Source of the DNA: Sphingobacteriaceae bacterium
Lineage (GTDB): Bacteria; Bacteroidota; Bacteroidia; Sphingobacteriales; Sphingobacteriaceae
Reading direction: 5' to 3'
Assembly (NCBI GenBank): GCA_014380615.1
Contig: JACMJM010000042.1
Span: forward strand, 1 to 64,000
Length of the DNA stretch: 64,000 nucleotides
Below are positions 34,608-43,177 of this stretch, piece after piece. The notes beneath the pieces are model-generated. The model was not told the DNA's origin. It searched no databases and saw only the letters and a list, made by a program, of their open reading frames with translations. Position numbers and translations under genes: made by a program. The first letter of the stretch is position 1. Each line of letters opens with the position of its first letter.

Positions 34608-34803
34608 TACCTCCCTACGCCGGCATTATCCGGATCAGGTGCTCGGAGAGGATAAAGGTGTATGGGCTAAAGGTTAAAGGTTTTGCCCTTTTACCTTTCA
34701 GCTTTTACCTTTTGGCTCAACCGATGGGTATAATCTCAGCCTGTTTTTGTGTTAGTGACGATTAGCTAGCATAATCCATTATTCACAAACAAGGCACCCC
34801 TTA
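34608..34803 (-). promoter_or_regulatory. TPP riboswitch (THI element) with an enlarged linker
   Basis: On the minus strand the leader contains AAGGGGTGCC (34802-34793), CTGAGA (34739-34734), ACCC (34729-34726), CCTGATC (34639-34633), GGATAATGCCGGCGTAGGGA (34632-34613), all in THI-element order. It precedes the TonB receptor start by about 60 nt and so controls the seven-gene operon. Between ACCC and CCTGATC there are 86 nt, where classical elements such as E. coli thiM have about 5. The extra part carries a long hairpin (34666-34702). Confidence 0.93.
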
Positions 34804-34811
34804 TGATGGCG

Positions 34812-34842
34812 CAAATGTAGTAATACATTTGATAATTTTCAA
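34812..34842 (-). promoter_or_regulatory. Promoter of the thiamine operon
   Basis: A minus-strand TTG (34842-34840), a 20-nt spacer and TACATTTG (34819-34812) fit the Bacteroidota consensus. The box ends 9 nt before the riboswitch. The TTG overlaps the edge of the repeat element at 34842-34971. Confidence 0.7.
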
Positions 34843-34971
34843 GAGGCTGTCTCAAAAGTCGGTAACATTTAGATTCTTGGCATCAGGCTGAGCTTGTCGA
34901 AGCCTTTTGACTTCGTAGCAACAATCTTTCGACAGGCTCAAGATGACTACAGCGAATTTGAGACAGCCTCT
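34842..34971. mobile_element. 130-bp MITE-like element with 15-bp terminal inverted repeats
   Basis: The ends AGAGGCTGTCTCAAA (34842-34856) and TTTGAGACAGCCTCT (34957-34971) are perfect inverted repeats. Inside is a second imperfect inverted pair, GAGCTTGTCGAAG (34890-34902) and CTTTCGACAGGCTC (34927-34940). There is no coding capacity of its own. The same end sequence forms the terminator at 12679-12712. The structure is that of a non-autonomous miniature element or dispersed palindromic repeat. Confidence 0.75.
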
Positions 34972-35079
34972 GGGATCTTAAACTACCCTTGTAAAAATTC
35001 CTGTTGGTTTTCCCCGATACAATGTTTAAGTTTAACATTTTTTATCTGCTTGCTTAGACAAATTTTTCATTATTTGTCA

Positions 35080-37980
35080 ATGTTAAGAGTAGATAGTTCC
35101 AAACCATGTAAGCTTGTTTATTCAATCTGTAAACATGATTTTCTGGGGTATTTAATTGAGCCTCACGTAGTTCAGTTAAATCAGGACGGCGACTTTTCAC
35201 TCACCCATCAACGCTTATTTTCTACTACAGCCAAAGAGTTTGCCAATATATTAGACGAAACCGATCTTAAACTGATTAAGCTACTGGAGGAGACTGAGCA
35301 GGGGCATATTATTCGCCGCTATCATAAAAAGCCGGTAAGGCCTCTTGAGTTTTTTTCTAAAACCTTCGATCAGAAATTATTTGACATCATTAGGCCAAAG
35401 ATCGAGAAGCGGATTTTGGAGGCCTTTAAACTCCTGGCCGATAGGCCTCTTTTCTCCATGAGTAAAGAAGGATGGCCCGTTGAGCGCAAAATTCAACTGG
35501 CTGAAGAGCCGGCGTCTGTATTGTTCCACTTCCGTAGAGGCGAAGAAGAGACTCGTTATTTTCCAACCATAAAGTACAAGGGAATCAGGATAGAGTTTAT
35601 GTTTAAAGACGCACAGGTGGTTTGCAATGAGCCTGCCTGGTTGCTTTTAGAAGATGTACTGTATTTTTTCGAGGGTGAAATTGAGGGAAAAAAGCTTCAA
35701 CCCTTCCTAAATAAACGATTTATCTCTATTCCGAAATCATCCGAGAAGGCGTATTTCGAAAAATTTGTTGGTCCCCTAATAGAAAAGCATCACGTGTATG
35801 CCGAAGGATTCACCATAAACACCGAAAAGTTTGATGCTGTTCCGGTACTCAAAGTAATTTTTATTCCCGGAGGTATTTCGCAATTGCAGCTGTACTTCAA
35901 ATATGGAACCTATGTTTTCCCGGCAGGAAGCACCACGAAAGTAACTGTGCGAATGGAGAAGCAGGGCGATGATTATATCTTCCATCGCATTAAACGTTCG
36001 TTAACCTGGGAGAAGTTTAAGCTTGATGAGATTTTGGATCTCGGATTGGGAACCGCCAGCTCCCTGTTCCTGAACCTGGAAGTTAAAAATGCGTTTTCCG
36101 AAGATGAAGACGCATCATTCAGCGTAATTAACTGGCTGAATGAAAATCACGAGGAACTAAAGGAGAAAGGTTTTGAAATTGAGCAGCCCGACGGAAACAA
36201 GCGCTTTCTTTTCGGGAGCAGTAAAGTTGATCTGGCGTTTAAGGAAGGTAACGATTGGTTTGATCTTAATGCGGTAGTGCATTTCGGGCCCTATCAAATT
36301 CCATTTATGGATCTGCGTCATCATATTCTTCATAAGATCAGAGAATTTACCCTGCCTTCGGGCGAAGTTGCAGTGATTCCCGAAAAGTGGTTTTCTCAAT
36401 TCGGCAATCTTTTAAACTTTACCGAGAAGGGCGATCAGGGGCTGCGGCTTAAAAAGCACCATATAGGCTTGATAAATGATTTTGCCAACAGCGAGCTGGC
36501 TTCGGTAACTATGGACCGGAAACTTCAAAAACTGGCCGACTTTCAGGAAATAGAACATGTGGCGCTTCCTAAAAATTTTAAAGGTATCCTTCGCTCTTAC
36601 CAGGAAGCCGGATACAATTGGTTCCAGTTTTTGCGCAATTACAATTTTGGAGGCTGTCTTGCAGATGATATGGGGCTCGGTAAAACAGTTCAGACTCTTG
36701 CCCTTTTACAAAAGATTAAAGAGGATAGCGCAGAAGCAGGCACCACGTCTACTTCTTTAATTATTATGCCCACTTCACTCATCTACAACTGGGTAAAAGA
36801 GGCCGAAAAATTTGCGCCATCGCTGCGCATACTCGAACATACAGGCACTTTCAGAAGTAAAGAAGTAGAGCGTTTTATGCGTTACGATGTGGTATTTACA
36901 ACTTACGGCATCACGCGGGTCGATATTGATCTCATCAGCCATCTTTACTTTAATTACATCATTCTCGATGAAAGCCAGAACATCAAAAACCCCGCTTCAA
37001 AAGCATATAAAGCTGTAAAACAGCTCAAATCCAAAAATAAGCTCATTTTAAGCGGCACACCGGTAGAAAATTCGGTGAATGATCTTTGGACACAAATGTC
37101 ATTTATTAATCCCGGTTTGTTAGGCAATCAGCATTTTTTTCAAAACGATTTTGTAATACCGATTGAAAAGAAACGGGATGAAGAGGCCGCACGTAAATTG
37201 CAGGCACTCATCAAACCTTTTGTATTAAGGCGTACAAAAGATCAGGTGGCTACCGAATTGCCGGCCAAAACCGTACAGTTATTTTATTGCCAGATGGGTG
37301 AAGAACAGGCCCAGTACTATGAAGATGTTAAGTCTGAATATCGCAACGATCTGCTAAGATCGCTTGAAGATGGAACATTTGCGAAATCCCAAATTCAGGT
37401 GCTGCAGGGATTAACCAAGTTGAGGCAAATTGCCAATCACCCTTCAATGATTGATAAAGATTACGAAGGCGAATCGGGTAAGTTTGAGAACGTAATTCAT
37501 ACACTTCAGAATGTATTGTCGAGAGGGCATAAAGTTTTAGTTTTTTCCCAGTTTGTAAAGCAGTTGGAGATTTACAGAAATTATTTTGATGCAGAAAAAA
37601 TCAGGTATGCATATCTTGATGGCTCAACACAAAACCGGGGCCAGGTAGTAGAGGAGTTCCAGCAAAACAGCGACATCAAGTTATTTTTAATTTCGCTGAA
37701 AGCTGGCGGCGTAGGCTTAAACCTTACCGAGGCCGATTATGTATTTATGCTCGACCCATGGTGGAACCCTGCTGTTGAGCAGCAGGCTATAGACCGTACT
37801 CACCGGATAGGGCAGAAGAAAAAAGTGTTTATCTATAAATTTATTACAAAGGATACGGTTGAAGAAAAAATTCTCGCTCTTCAAAACAGGAAACGATCTG
37901 TAGCCGAATCTTTAATCACTACGGAAGAAAGTTTTGTAAAATCGCTTAGCGCGGAGGATATCAGGGAGATTTTAAATTAA
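35080..37980 (+). CDS. SNF2-family helicase
   Basis: The 966-residue ATPase has an N-terminal accessory region (1-about 480). The SNF2 core has GCLADDMGLGKTVQTLALL (Walker A, about 527-545), TSLIIMPTSLIYNW, FNYIILDESQNIKN (Walker B as DESQ, about 629), LSGTPVENSVNDLW, and the C-terminal lobe FSQFVKQLEIY, LISLKAGGVGLNL, DPWWNPAVEQQAIDRTHRIGQ. It translocates on double-stranded DNA; the target is unknown. An upstream in-frame ATG at 34894 lies inside the repeat element, so the ATG at 35080 (MLRVDSSKPCKL) is preferred. Confidence 0.93.
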   Translation: MLRVDSSKPCKLVYSICKHDFLGYLIEPHVVQLNQDGDFSLTHQRLFSTTAKEFANILDETDLKLIKLLEETEQGHIIRRYHKKPVRPLEFFSKTFDQKLFDIIRPKIEKRILEAFKLLADRPLFSMSKEGWPVERKIQLAEEPASVLFHFRRGEEETRYFPTIKYKGIRIEFMFKDAQVVCNEPAWLLLEDVLYFFEGEIEGKKLQPFLNKRFISIPKSSEKAYFEKFVGPLIEKHHVYAEGFTINTEKFDAVPVLKVIFIPGGISQLQLYFKYGTYVFPAGSTTKVTVRMEKQGDDYIFHRIKRSLTWEKFKLDEILDLGLGTASSLFLNLEVKNAFSEDEDASFSVINWLNENHEELKEKGFEIEQPDGNKRFLFGSSKVDLAFKEGNDWFDLNAVVHFGPYQIPFMDLRHHILHKIREFTLPSGEVAVIPEKWFSQFGNLLNFTEKGDQGLRLKKHHIGLINDFANSELASVTMDRKLQKLADFQEIEHVALPKNFKGILRSYQEAGYNWFQFLRNYNFGGCLADDMGLGKTVQTLALLQKIKEDSAEAGTTSTSLIIMPTSLIYNWVKEAEKFAPSLRILEHTGTFRSKEVERFMRYDVVFTTYGITRVDIDLISHLYFNYIILDESQNIKNPASKAYKAVKQLKSKNKLILSGTPVENSVNDLWTQMSFINPGLLGNQHFFQNDFVIPIEKKRDEEAARKLQALIKPFVLRRTKDQVATELPAKTVQLFYCQMGEEQAQYYEDVKSEYRNDLLRSLEDGTFAKSQIQVLQGLTKLRQIANHPSMIDKDYEGESGKFENVIHTLQNVLSRGHKVLVFSQFVKQLEIYRNYFDAEKIRYAYLDGSTQNRGQVVEEFQQNSDIKLFLISLKAGGVGLNLTEADYVFMLDPWWNPAVEQQAIDRTHRIGQKKKVFIYKFITKDTVEEKILALQNRKRSVAESLITTEESFVKSLSAEDIREILN

Positions 37981-38609
37981 GGTGCCATAATCTCCATATA
38001 CTCATCCCGTGAAATAGATTCGGCCCCCATGCTTTCCAGGTGTTCGGTATGGAACTGGCAGTCAATCAATTTATAATTCTTATTCTGGCAGAGCCAGATA
38101 AGCGCAAGCTTAGATGCATTGCTTGCCTTACTGAACATACTTTCCCCGCAAAATATTTTTCCCGTTTCAACCCCGTACAAGCCGCCAACCAAGTTTGAAT
38201 TTTGCCATACTTCAATAGAATGGGCAATACCCTTTTGGTGCAGATTAATATATGCCTGCTGCATCTCCGGAATTATCCAGGTACCATTTTGATCCTTTCT
38301 ATCTGCCTTCGAACAGTTGCTTATTACCTGCTCAAATGCTTTGTTAATGCTTATTTCGAATACACTCGATTTCATCACTTTTCTCATACTCTTCGAAATC
38401 TTAATTCGTTCGGGAAAGATCACAAAACGCTCGTGCGGCGAATACCATAAGATGGGAGTTTCTTCAGAATACCATGGAAAAATCCCAAGGCTGTATGCCA
38501 GTTGCAAACGTTCTTTTGATAGGTCGCCTCCAATGGCAAGCAGGCCATCATCGTTAGCAAGTTGCGGAGGAGGAAAGAGCAGTGTGTCTTTTTCGAGTTT
38601 AAATACCAC
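37977..38609 (-). CDS. aat: Leucyl/phenylalanyl-tRNA--protein transferase
   Basis: The 210-residue protein has FPPPQLANDDGLLAIGGDLSKERLQLAYSLGIFPWYSE near the N-terminus, ILWYSPHERFVIFP, GTWIIPEMQQAYINLH, and VGGLYGVETGKIFCGESMFSKASNASKLAL, all diagnostic of Aat. It adds Leu or Phe to proteins with N-terminal Arg or Lys, marking them for ClpAP/ClpS decay. It overlaps the SNF2 gene end by 4 bp in convergent orientation. Length fits the family. Confidence 0.96.
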   Translation of the reverse strand: MVFKLEKDTLLFPPPQLANDDGLLAIGGDLSKERLQLAYSLGIFPWYSEETPILWYSPHERFVIFPERIKISKSMRKVMKSSVFEISINKAFEQVISNCSKADRKDQNGTWIIPEMQQAYINLHQKGIAHSIEVWQNSNLVGGLYGVETGKIFCGESMFSKASNASKLALIWLCQNKNYKLIDCQFHTEHLESMGAESISRDEYMEIMAP

Positions 38610-38722
38610 GAATAAATTTAGAGAATATATTAAACCATCGCTTCTCTAAATAGTCATACTATAAACCATAAAATTTAGGTTTTAGAAAAGGGTTAGGTTA
38701 TAGTTTAATTTAGTTTACCAAT

Positions 38723-38752
38723 AAAAACGGCTGATGCGAATCGGCCGTTTTT
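38723..38752 (-). terminator. Terminator after the TonB-C-domain gene
   Basis: The arms AAAAACGGC (38723-38731) and GCCGTTTTT (38744-38752) lie just beyond the stop of the minus-strand gene at 38755. A/T tracts on both sides allow bidirectional use. Confidence 0.75.
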
Positions 38753-38754
38753 TA

Positions 38755-39417
38755 TTATCGACAATTTTCTGCCAATTGCTTTCTGGATTTTTCACTTCCA
38801 AGCTTTCGTATCAGGTTAAAATCTTCACAAGCGCCATATTTATCGCCCTGTTTTAATTTTTGTTGCCCCTGCCGCAAAAGGCGGTCGAAAAAGCGTTCGT
38901 CATAACCCAGCTGCTGTTTCAATTCCAAAATTTTCATTTCATCGGCGGCAGAATAAGATCCGTTGTTTTTCTTCTCGTAAAAATTTATAACAGCTTTGCT
39001 AAGATCTTCATGCGCCTTATAAGCGGCGATAGAAGTTCGGATATCCTCCTGAGAGCGTTCGGCACAATTATATTCTTTAAGAGAAAAGTTAATCGGTATC
39101 ACAATAGATTGTGTGGTATCAAAAGATTGCGGCACTTTCCAATGGCCGGAAGTAAGCCGTATTATGCGCAAGGCTTCGTCGTCCAGATCTATTCCAAAGC
39201 CTTTTTGTACCCGCGACTCAATAATTCCGCCCTTTCTATCCAACCGGAAGCTGATTTGGATAGTGCCCTGCACACAGTTTTGTTTAGAATATTCGGGATA
39301 GATAAGATTACGGGTAATAAAGCTGTTCAGTCCCCTTGCACCGCCCTTAAATTCGGGAGAATCGTTTAAAAAGACTGAAGCAAGCAGATGGAAGATAAAT
39401 GCGAGATGAATGGCCAT
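38755..39417 (-). CDS. Exported protein with TonB C-terminal-like domain
   Basis: The 220-residue protein has a short hydrophobic N-terminus (MAIHLAFIFHLLASVFL, signal peptide or anchor). A TonB_C-like domain follows (about 25-112: GLNSFITRNLIYPEYSKQNCVQGTIQISFRLDRKGG, DEALRIIRLTSGHWKVP), then a helical C-terminal half (KQQLGYDERFFDRLL, YGACEDFNLIRKLG). Bacteroidota have many such proteins that are not the TonB energizer. No proline-rich linker is present, so energy transduction is unlikely. Function unknown. It stands alone upstream of a terminator. Confidence 0.8.
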   Translation of the reverse strand: MAIHLAFIFHLLASVFLNDSPEFKGGARGLNSFITRNLIYPEYSKQNCVQGTIQISFRLDRKGGIIESRVQKGFGIDLDDEALRIIRLTSGHWKVPQSFDTTQSIVIPINFSLKEYNCAERSQEDIRTSIAAYKAHEDLSKAVINFYEKKNNGSYSAADEMKILELKQQLGYDERFFDRLLRQGQQKLKQGDKYGACEDFNLIRKLGSEKSRKQLAENCR

Positions 39418-39448
39418 AGTCTAATTTAACGAATAGGATTCGTAATTA

Positions 39449-40141
39449 TTAGAAAGTATGTTGAAGAATTATTTCAGGGTTTGGGCAGTTAAATAAATAG
39501 TGATCGCTTTCTGATAGCTTGCAAACTCCCGGATAATCGCCACGCATGCCTTCCAGATCAAAAATAAGCTGGAAGTGAAGGTGAGGGGGCCAGTTGCCGT
39601 TTTCGGCTGCGTTCCCAAGCGTAGCCAGCTTCTGCCCCGAAAAGATTTTTTTTCCTTCTGATAAATCGCTTAACGACTGCAAACTAAGGTGTCCGAACAA
39701 TGTATAGAACCCGAGAGATTCGAACTGGTGTTTCAGGATAATCGTACCGCCATAATCACCGAAGTTATTATTGAACTTAAAGCTATGTACTTTACCGTTA
39801 AGCGGACAATAGATAAGACTCCCTTCTTTTGCCCAAATATCTGTTCCCAGATGTAGCCGTCGTGGTTCATCATCCGAATCAAAATGGCTGCTTCTACGGT
39901 AAATAGCTCTGTGCTCGTTATATCCGCCTATGCCGTAACGGCCACCACGATCAGCTATCTCGCGGTCAATCCAGCTGGAGAAAAGTGCGGTATCTGACAG
40001 AATAGTATCATCAAGACTTTTGTTATTGTCTGTGAGATCCAGCCGAACCAATTTATCAACTCCTCTTTTAAAATCGATTACAGCGGAAACCGATGTAGAG
40101 GGTTTGCTCAAATACTCACGCAGAATTGCTTCTGGCAACAT
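39449..40141 (-). CDS. M23-family peptidase (LytM domain)
   Basis: The 230-residue protein has a LytM domain: RRLHLGTDIWAKEGSLIYCPLNGKVHSF (HxxxD zinc site, about 96-100), GGTIILKHQFESLGFYTLFGHLSL, and HLHFQL with the second zinc-ligand pair. It lacks a visible signal peptide, so a cytoplasmic or unconventional location must be considered, though M23 enzymes normally cut peptidoglycan peptides. Its ATG overlaps the rbfA stop by 1 bp (TAATG), so it belongs to the hflX-rbfA operon. Confidence 0.88.
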   Translation of the reverse strand: MLPEAILREYLSKPSTSVSAVIDFKRGVDKLVRLDLTDNNKSLDDTILSDTALFSSWIDREIADRGGRYGIGGYNEHRAIYRRSSHFDSDDEPRRLHLGTDIWAKEGSLIYCPLNGKVHSFKFNNNFGDYGGTIILKHQFESLGFYTLFGHLSLQSLSDLSEGKKIFSGQKLATLGNAAENGNWPPHLHFQLIFDLEGMRGDYPGVCKLSESDHYLFNCPNPEIILQHTF

Positions 40142-40515
40142 TACTCCTCTGTATCGGGCTGCCTTGGCTCCTTACTTATCTTATCGAAAATCTGATCCAT
40201 GCGTTCAACATAGGTGTTGGTATCGTCGAGAAAGAATTCGAGTTGAGGAACAATGCGCGCCTGATTTTTAATTCTTGCGCCTAATTTGTAGCGGATCTCA
40301 CTGGCATGCGCTTTAACAGTATTTAAAGCGAGGCTGGTGTTAGCATTATTAAAGAAACTCAAGTAAACACGTGCTATCGCAAGGTCGGATGTAATACGAA
40401 CCTTGGTGATGGTAACCAGCGTGTTTGGCAAAAAATTCATTCCTTCTCTTTGAAAGATTTCTGCCAGATCTTGCTGAATTACACCTGCGAATTTCTGCTG
40501 ACGTTTAGATTCCAT
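40141..40515 (-). CDS. rbfA: Ribosome-binding factor A
   Basis: The 124-residue KH-type protein has QKFAGVIQQDLAEIFQRE at the start, LVTITKVRITSDLAIARVYLSFF, and the C-terminal RIVPQLEFFLDDTNTYVERMDQIFDKI. RbfA binds the 30S subunit and helps 16S rRNA 5' end maturation, especially in the cold. It sits 17 bp after hflX and overlaps the M23 peptidase gene by 1 bp. Confidence 0.95.
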   Translation of the reverse strand: MESKRQQKFAGVIQQDLAEIFQREGMNFLPNTLVTITKVRITSDLAIARVYLSFFNNANTSLALNTVKAHASEIRYKLGARIKNQARIVPQLEFFLDDTNTYVERMDQIFDKISKEPRQPDTEE

Positions 40516-40532
40516 AATTTGAAATTTTATTT

Positions 40533-41735
40533 TTAATTGCCTTCCTCTATGTCCGGATAAAGCAAGGCATCGTAAGGGTATCTTTCCTGATGAATAACTT
40601 TTACTTTGGTATATAAAAGATTACGGAACTCATCAATATTCTCTTTCTGGGTGGCGGAAATAAAAATAGCCGGGCTGTTATGTTTACCCATCCAGCTGTT
40701 TTTAAATTCTTCCAAACCTAGGGTTTGCCCTGTTTCGCTATCCTGCTCAGGCTTGTAAGCATCGATTTTATTAAAAACAGTGATTACCTGTTTATCCACA
40801 GCACCCAAATCTTTTAATGTTTCGTTTACTGTTTTAATCTGGTCTTCAAAAGTCGGATTGGATATATCTACAACATGAATCAGGATATCCGCTTCTCGCA
40901 CTTCATCTAAGGTCGATTTAAAACACTCTACCAAATGGTGCGGCAGTTTCCGGATAAAACCTACAGTATCAGAAAGCAGGAAAGGAAGATTTTCGACCAC
41001 AACTTTTCGCACCGTAGTATCAAGTGTGGCGAAAAGCTTATTCTCAGCAAATACATCCGATTTAGAAAGCATGTTCATAATGGTAGATTTACCTACGTTG
41101 GTGTATCCAACTAAGGCTACCCGTATAAGCTGACCACGATTTTTGCGCTGAGTTTCGTTCTGCCTGTCGATTATTTTTAAACGTTCTTTAAGCAAAGCGA
41201 TCTTATCCTGGATAATCCGCCTGTCGGTTTCGATCTGGCTCTCACCGGGCCCACGCATCCCGATACCCCCTTTTTGGCGTTCTAAGTGGGTCCACATTCG
41301 GGTTAATCGTGGTAATAAATATTGTAACTGAGCCAGTTCTACTTGTGTTCGCGCTTGCGAAGTTTGTGCTCTCGATGCGAAAATATCAAGGATGAGATTA
41401 CTCCGGTCCAGAATTTTTACCTGCAATTCGCGCTCTATATTTCGCAGTTGCGAAGGGCTTAGCTCATCGTCGAAAACAACAATGTCGATTTCTTCCGATT
41501 TCACGTACTCCGCAATTTCTTCGAGTTTACCCGTACCAACAAAAGTTGCCCGGTCTGCCCGTTGCATTTTCTGCGTAAACGTTTTTTCTGTAATACCTCC
41601 GGCAGTCTCAACAAGAAACTCAAGTTCCTCAAGATACTCACGCTCTTTCGCTTCGGTTTCGTTCGGCGTAATGATTCCGACTAAAACAGCCCGTTCGGGT
41701 TTTTCTGCGGTATCAAAGAATTTTTGTTTTCCCAT
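40533..41735 (-). CDS. hflX: GTPase HflX
   Basis: The 400-residue protein has an HflX N-domain (AVLVGIITP, FVGTGKLEEIAEYVKSEEIDIVVFDDELSPSQLRNIERE). The glycine-rich linker GGIGMRGPGESQIETDRR and the G domain VALVGYTNVGKSTIMNML (G1), DTVGFIRKLPHHLVECFKSTL (G3) and FNKID (G4) follow. HflX binds 50S and 70S ribosomes and helps split stalled ribosomes. Length is normal. Confidence 0.96.
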   Translation of the reverse strand: MGKQKFFDTAEKPERAVLVGIITPNETEAKEREYLEELEFLVETAGGITEKTFTQKMQRADRATFVGTGKLEEIAEYVKSEEIDIVVFDDELSPSQLRNIERELQVKILDRSNLILDIFASRAQTSQARTQVELAQLQYLLPRLTRMWTHLERQKGGIGMRGPGESQIETDRRIIQDKIALLKERLKIIDRQNETQRKNRGQLIRVALVGYTNVGKSTIMNMLSKSDVFAENKLFATLDTTVRKVVVENLPFLLSDTVGFIRKLPHHLVECFKSTLDEVREADILIHVVDISNPTFEDQIKTVNETLKDLGAVDKQVITVFNKIDAYKPEQDSETGQTLGLEEFKNSWMGKHNSPAIFISATQKENIDEFRNLLYTKVKVIHQERYPYDALLYPDIEEGN

Positions 41736-41788
41736 ATAAAATCTTTGTTTCCTTCGTCTTGATGTAACAACAAAACCGGGATACTGAT

Positions 41789-42604
41789 TTAGCTATTCTT
41801 AAGAGCTTTAATTTGTGCTACAAAGTCTTTCATCGCCCTGCCCGGGTTATCTTCCTTCATAAAGTTTTCACCGATGAGGAAGCCGTTAAAGCCAGCGTTT
41901 TGTAACTCGTTAATTGTTTGCGGGTTACTAATGCCGCTTTCCGATACTTTTAAAAAGTTATCAGGGATAAGGTTCACCAGATCAAACGAATGTTGCAATG
42001 AAACTGAAAAGTCGGCTAGATTTCGGTTGTTTACACCAACAGCATCCAAATCGTCGCAAAGGCTTCTGTCTAGCTCCTCCTTATTATGCACCTCAAGCAA
42101 CACACTCAGATCAAGATCTTTGGCCAGTTTCGCGAATCGGGCGATAGTTTCAGGCGATAGAATCGCCGCGATTAATAAAATAACGTCGGCACCAATCGCT
42201 TTCGCTTCAATAATCTGATATTCATCCAGAATAAATTCCTTTCGCAATACCGGAATTTGGTTCGCTTGCCTTGCCTGTATCAGATCATTAATTCGTCCTC
42301 CGAAAAAATGCGAATCTGTTAATACCGATAAAGCCGACGCTCCTGCTTCTGCATACCCGCTGGTAACTTCGGCGGCAGAAACTTTATTATTAATGATTCC
42401 TTTGGATGGTGATGCCCGTTTAAATTCAGCGATAATACCTGTTCTCTCAGGATCAAGAATAAATTCTCTTAACGAGTAGCACTCGCGATGAAATGAATCC
42501 TCTTCTTCAAACCGGCTGATAGAAACTCTGGCCTTTGCCTCCGCAATCTCTTTAAGCTTATGGCCGACAATTTTATCAAGAATGGTACCTGTACCTGCTG
42601 TCAT
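41789..42604 (-). CDS. trpC: Indole-3-glycerol phosphate synthase
   Basis: The 271-residue TIM barrel has IIAEFKRASPSKGIIN (catalytic Lys region, about 57-72), ALSVLTDSHFFGGRINDL, VLRKEFILDEYQIIEAKAIGADVILLIAAIL, VGVNNRNLADFSV, and VSESGISNPQTI. It closes the indole ring in tryptophan synthesis. It follows trpG by 2 bp. No trpD, trpF, trpB or trpA is found next to it; hflX comes next, 53 bp on. Confidence 0.96.
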   Translation of the reverse strand: MTAGTGTILDKIVGHKLKEIAEAKARVSISRFEEEDSFHRECYSLREFILDPERTGIIAEFKRASPSKGIINNKVSAAEVTSGYAEAGASALSVLTDSHFFGGRINDLIQARQANQIPVLRKEFILDEYQIIEAKAIGADVILLIAAILSPETIARFAKLAKDLDLSVLLEVHNKEELDRSLCDDLDAVGVNNRNLADFSVSLQHSFDLVNLIPDNFLKVSESGISNPQTINELQNAGFNGFLIGENFMKEDNPGRAMKDFVAQIKALKNS

Positions 42605-42606
42605 AT

Positions 42607-43176
42607 TTAGCTATTGCTTAACCAGTTTTTAATCATTTGTTTCCCGTTCTCGGTAAGAACAGATTCGGGATGAAACTGAACACCCCGAACATCATATTTA
42701 AGGTGCCTTAATCCCATAATTACCCCTTCGGTATCTTTAGCGGTAATTTTCAAATCTTCCGGTAAGCCTTCGCGGTTCACCGCCCAGGAATGGTACCTTC
42801 CTACATTAAACGTTTGTGGCAACTCATCGAAAAGTTTCTCTTCTTCATCCAAAACCTGCATAGCCGTAGCCCGGCCATGTACCGGGTAAGACAAATTGTA
42901 TAAACTCCCGCCAAATACTTCGGCAATTGCCTGTACTCCCAAACATACGCCTAAAATACTTTTTGTTTGGGAGTAGGTTTTAATAACATCAAGTAACAAA
43001 CCAGCTTCCGAAGGTATTCCCGGGCCGGGAGATAAAACGATTTTATCAAACGCGTCAATATCTTTTAACTCGAACTTATCATTCCTCCATACCGTGGGAT
43101 TATGGCCGCATTCATTTAGTAAATGAACCAGGTTAAAGGTAAAGGAGTCATAATTATCTATAACTAATATCTTCAT
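42607..43176 (-). CDS. trpG: Anthranilate synthase component II (glutamine amidotransferase)
   Basis: The 189-residue class I amidotransferase has MKILVIDNYDSFTFNLVHLL, VLSPGPGIPSEAGL, ILGVCLGVQAIAEVFGG with the nucleophile Cys, RYHSWAV, and GVQFHPESVLTENG with the catalytic His-Glu. It supplies ammonia to TrpE. The ATG at 43176 lies 1 bp after the trpE stop and is preferred over one at 43215 inside trpE. It is the second gene of the trpE-G-C operon. Confidence 0.95.
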   Translation of the reverse strand: MKILVIDNYDSFTFNLVHLLNECGHNPTVWRNDKFELKDIDAFDKIVLSPGPGIPSEAGLLLDVIKTYSQTKSILGVCLGVQAIAEVFGGSLYNLSYPVHGRATAMQVLDEEEKLFDELPQTFNVGRYHSWAVNREGLPEDLKITAKDTEGVIMGLRHLKYDVRGVQFHPESVLTENGKQMIKNWLSNS

Positions 43177-43177
43177 T

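Noticed and set aside
34842..34971. Insertion sequence with transposase
   Set aside because: The element has inverted ends but only 130 bp and no transposase coding, so it can only be non-autonomous.
34894..35079. Upstream in-frame extension of the SNF2 gene starting at 34894
   Set aside because: The 62 extra residues overlap the MITE-like element and read like translated repeat DNA (FRQAQDD, CLSLTFFICLL). The ATG at 35080 gives a natural N-terminus.
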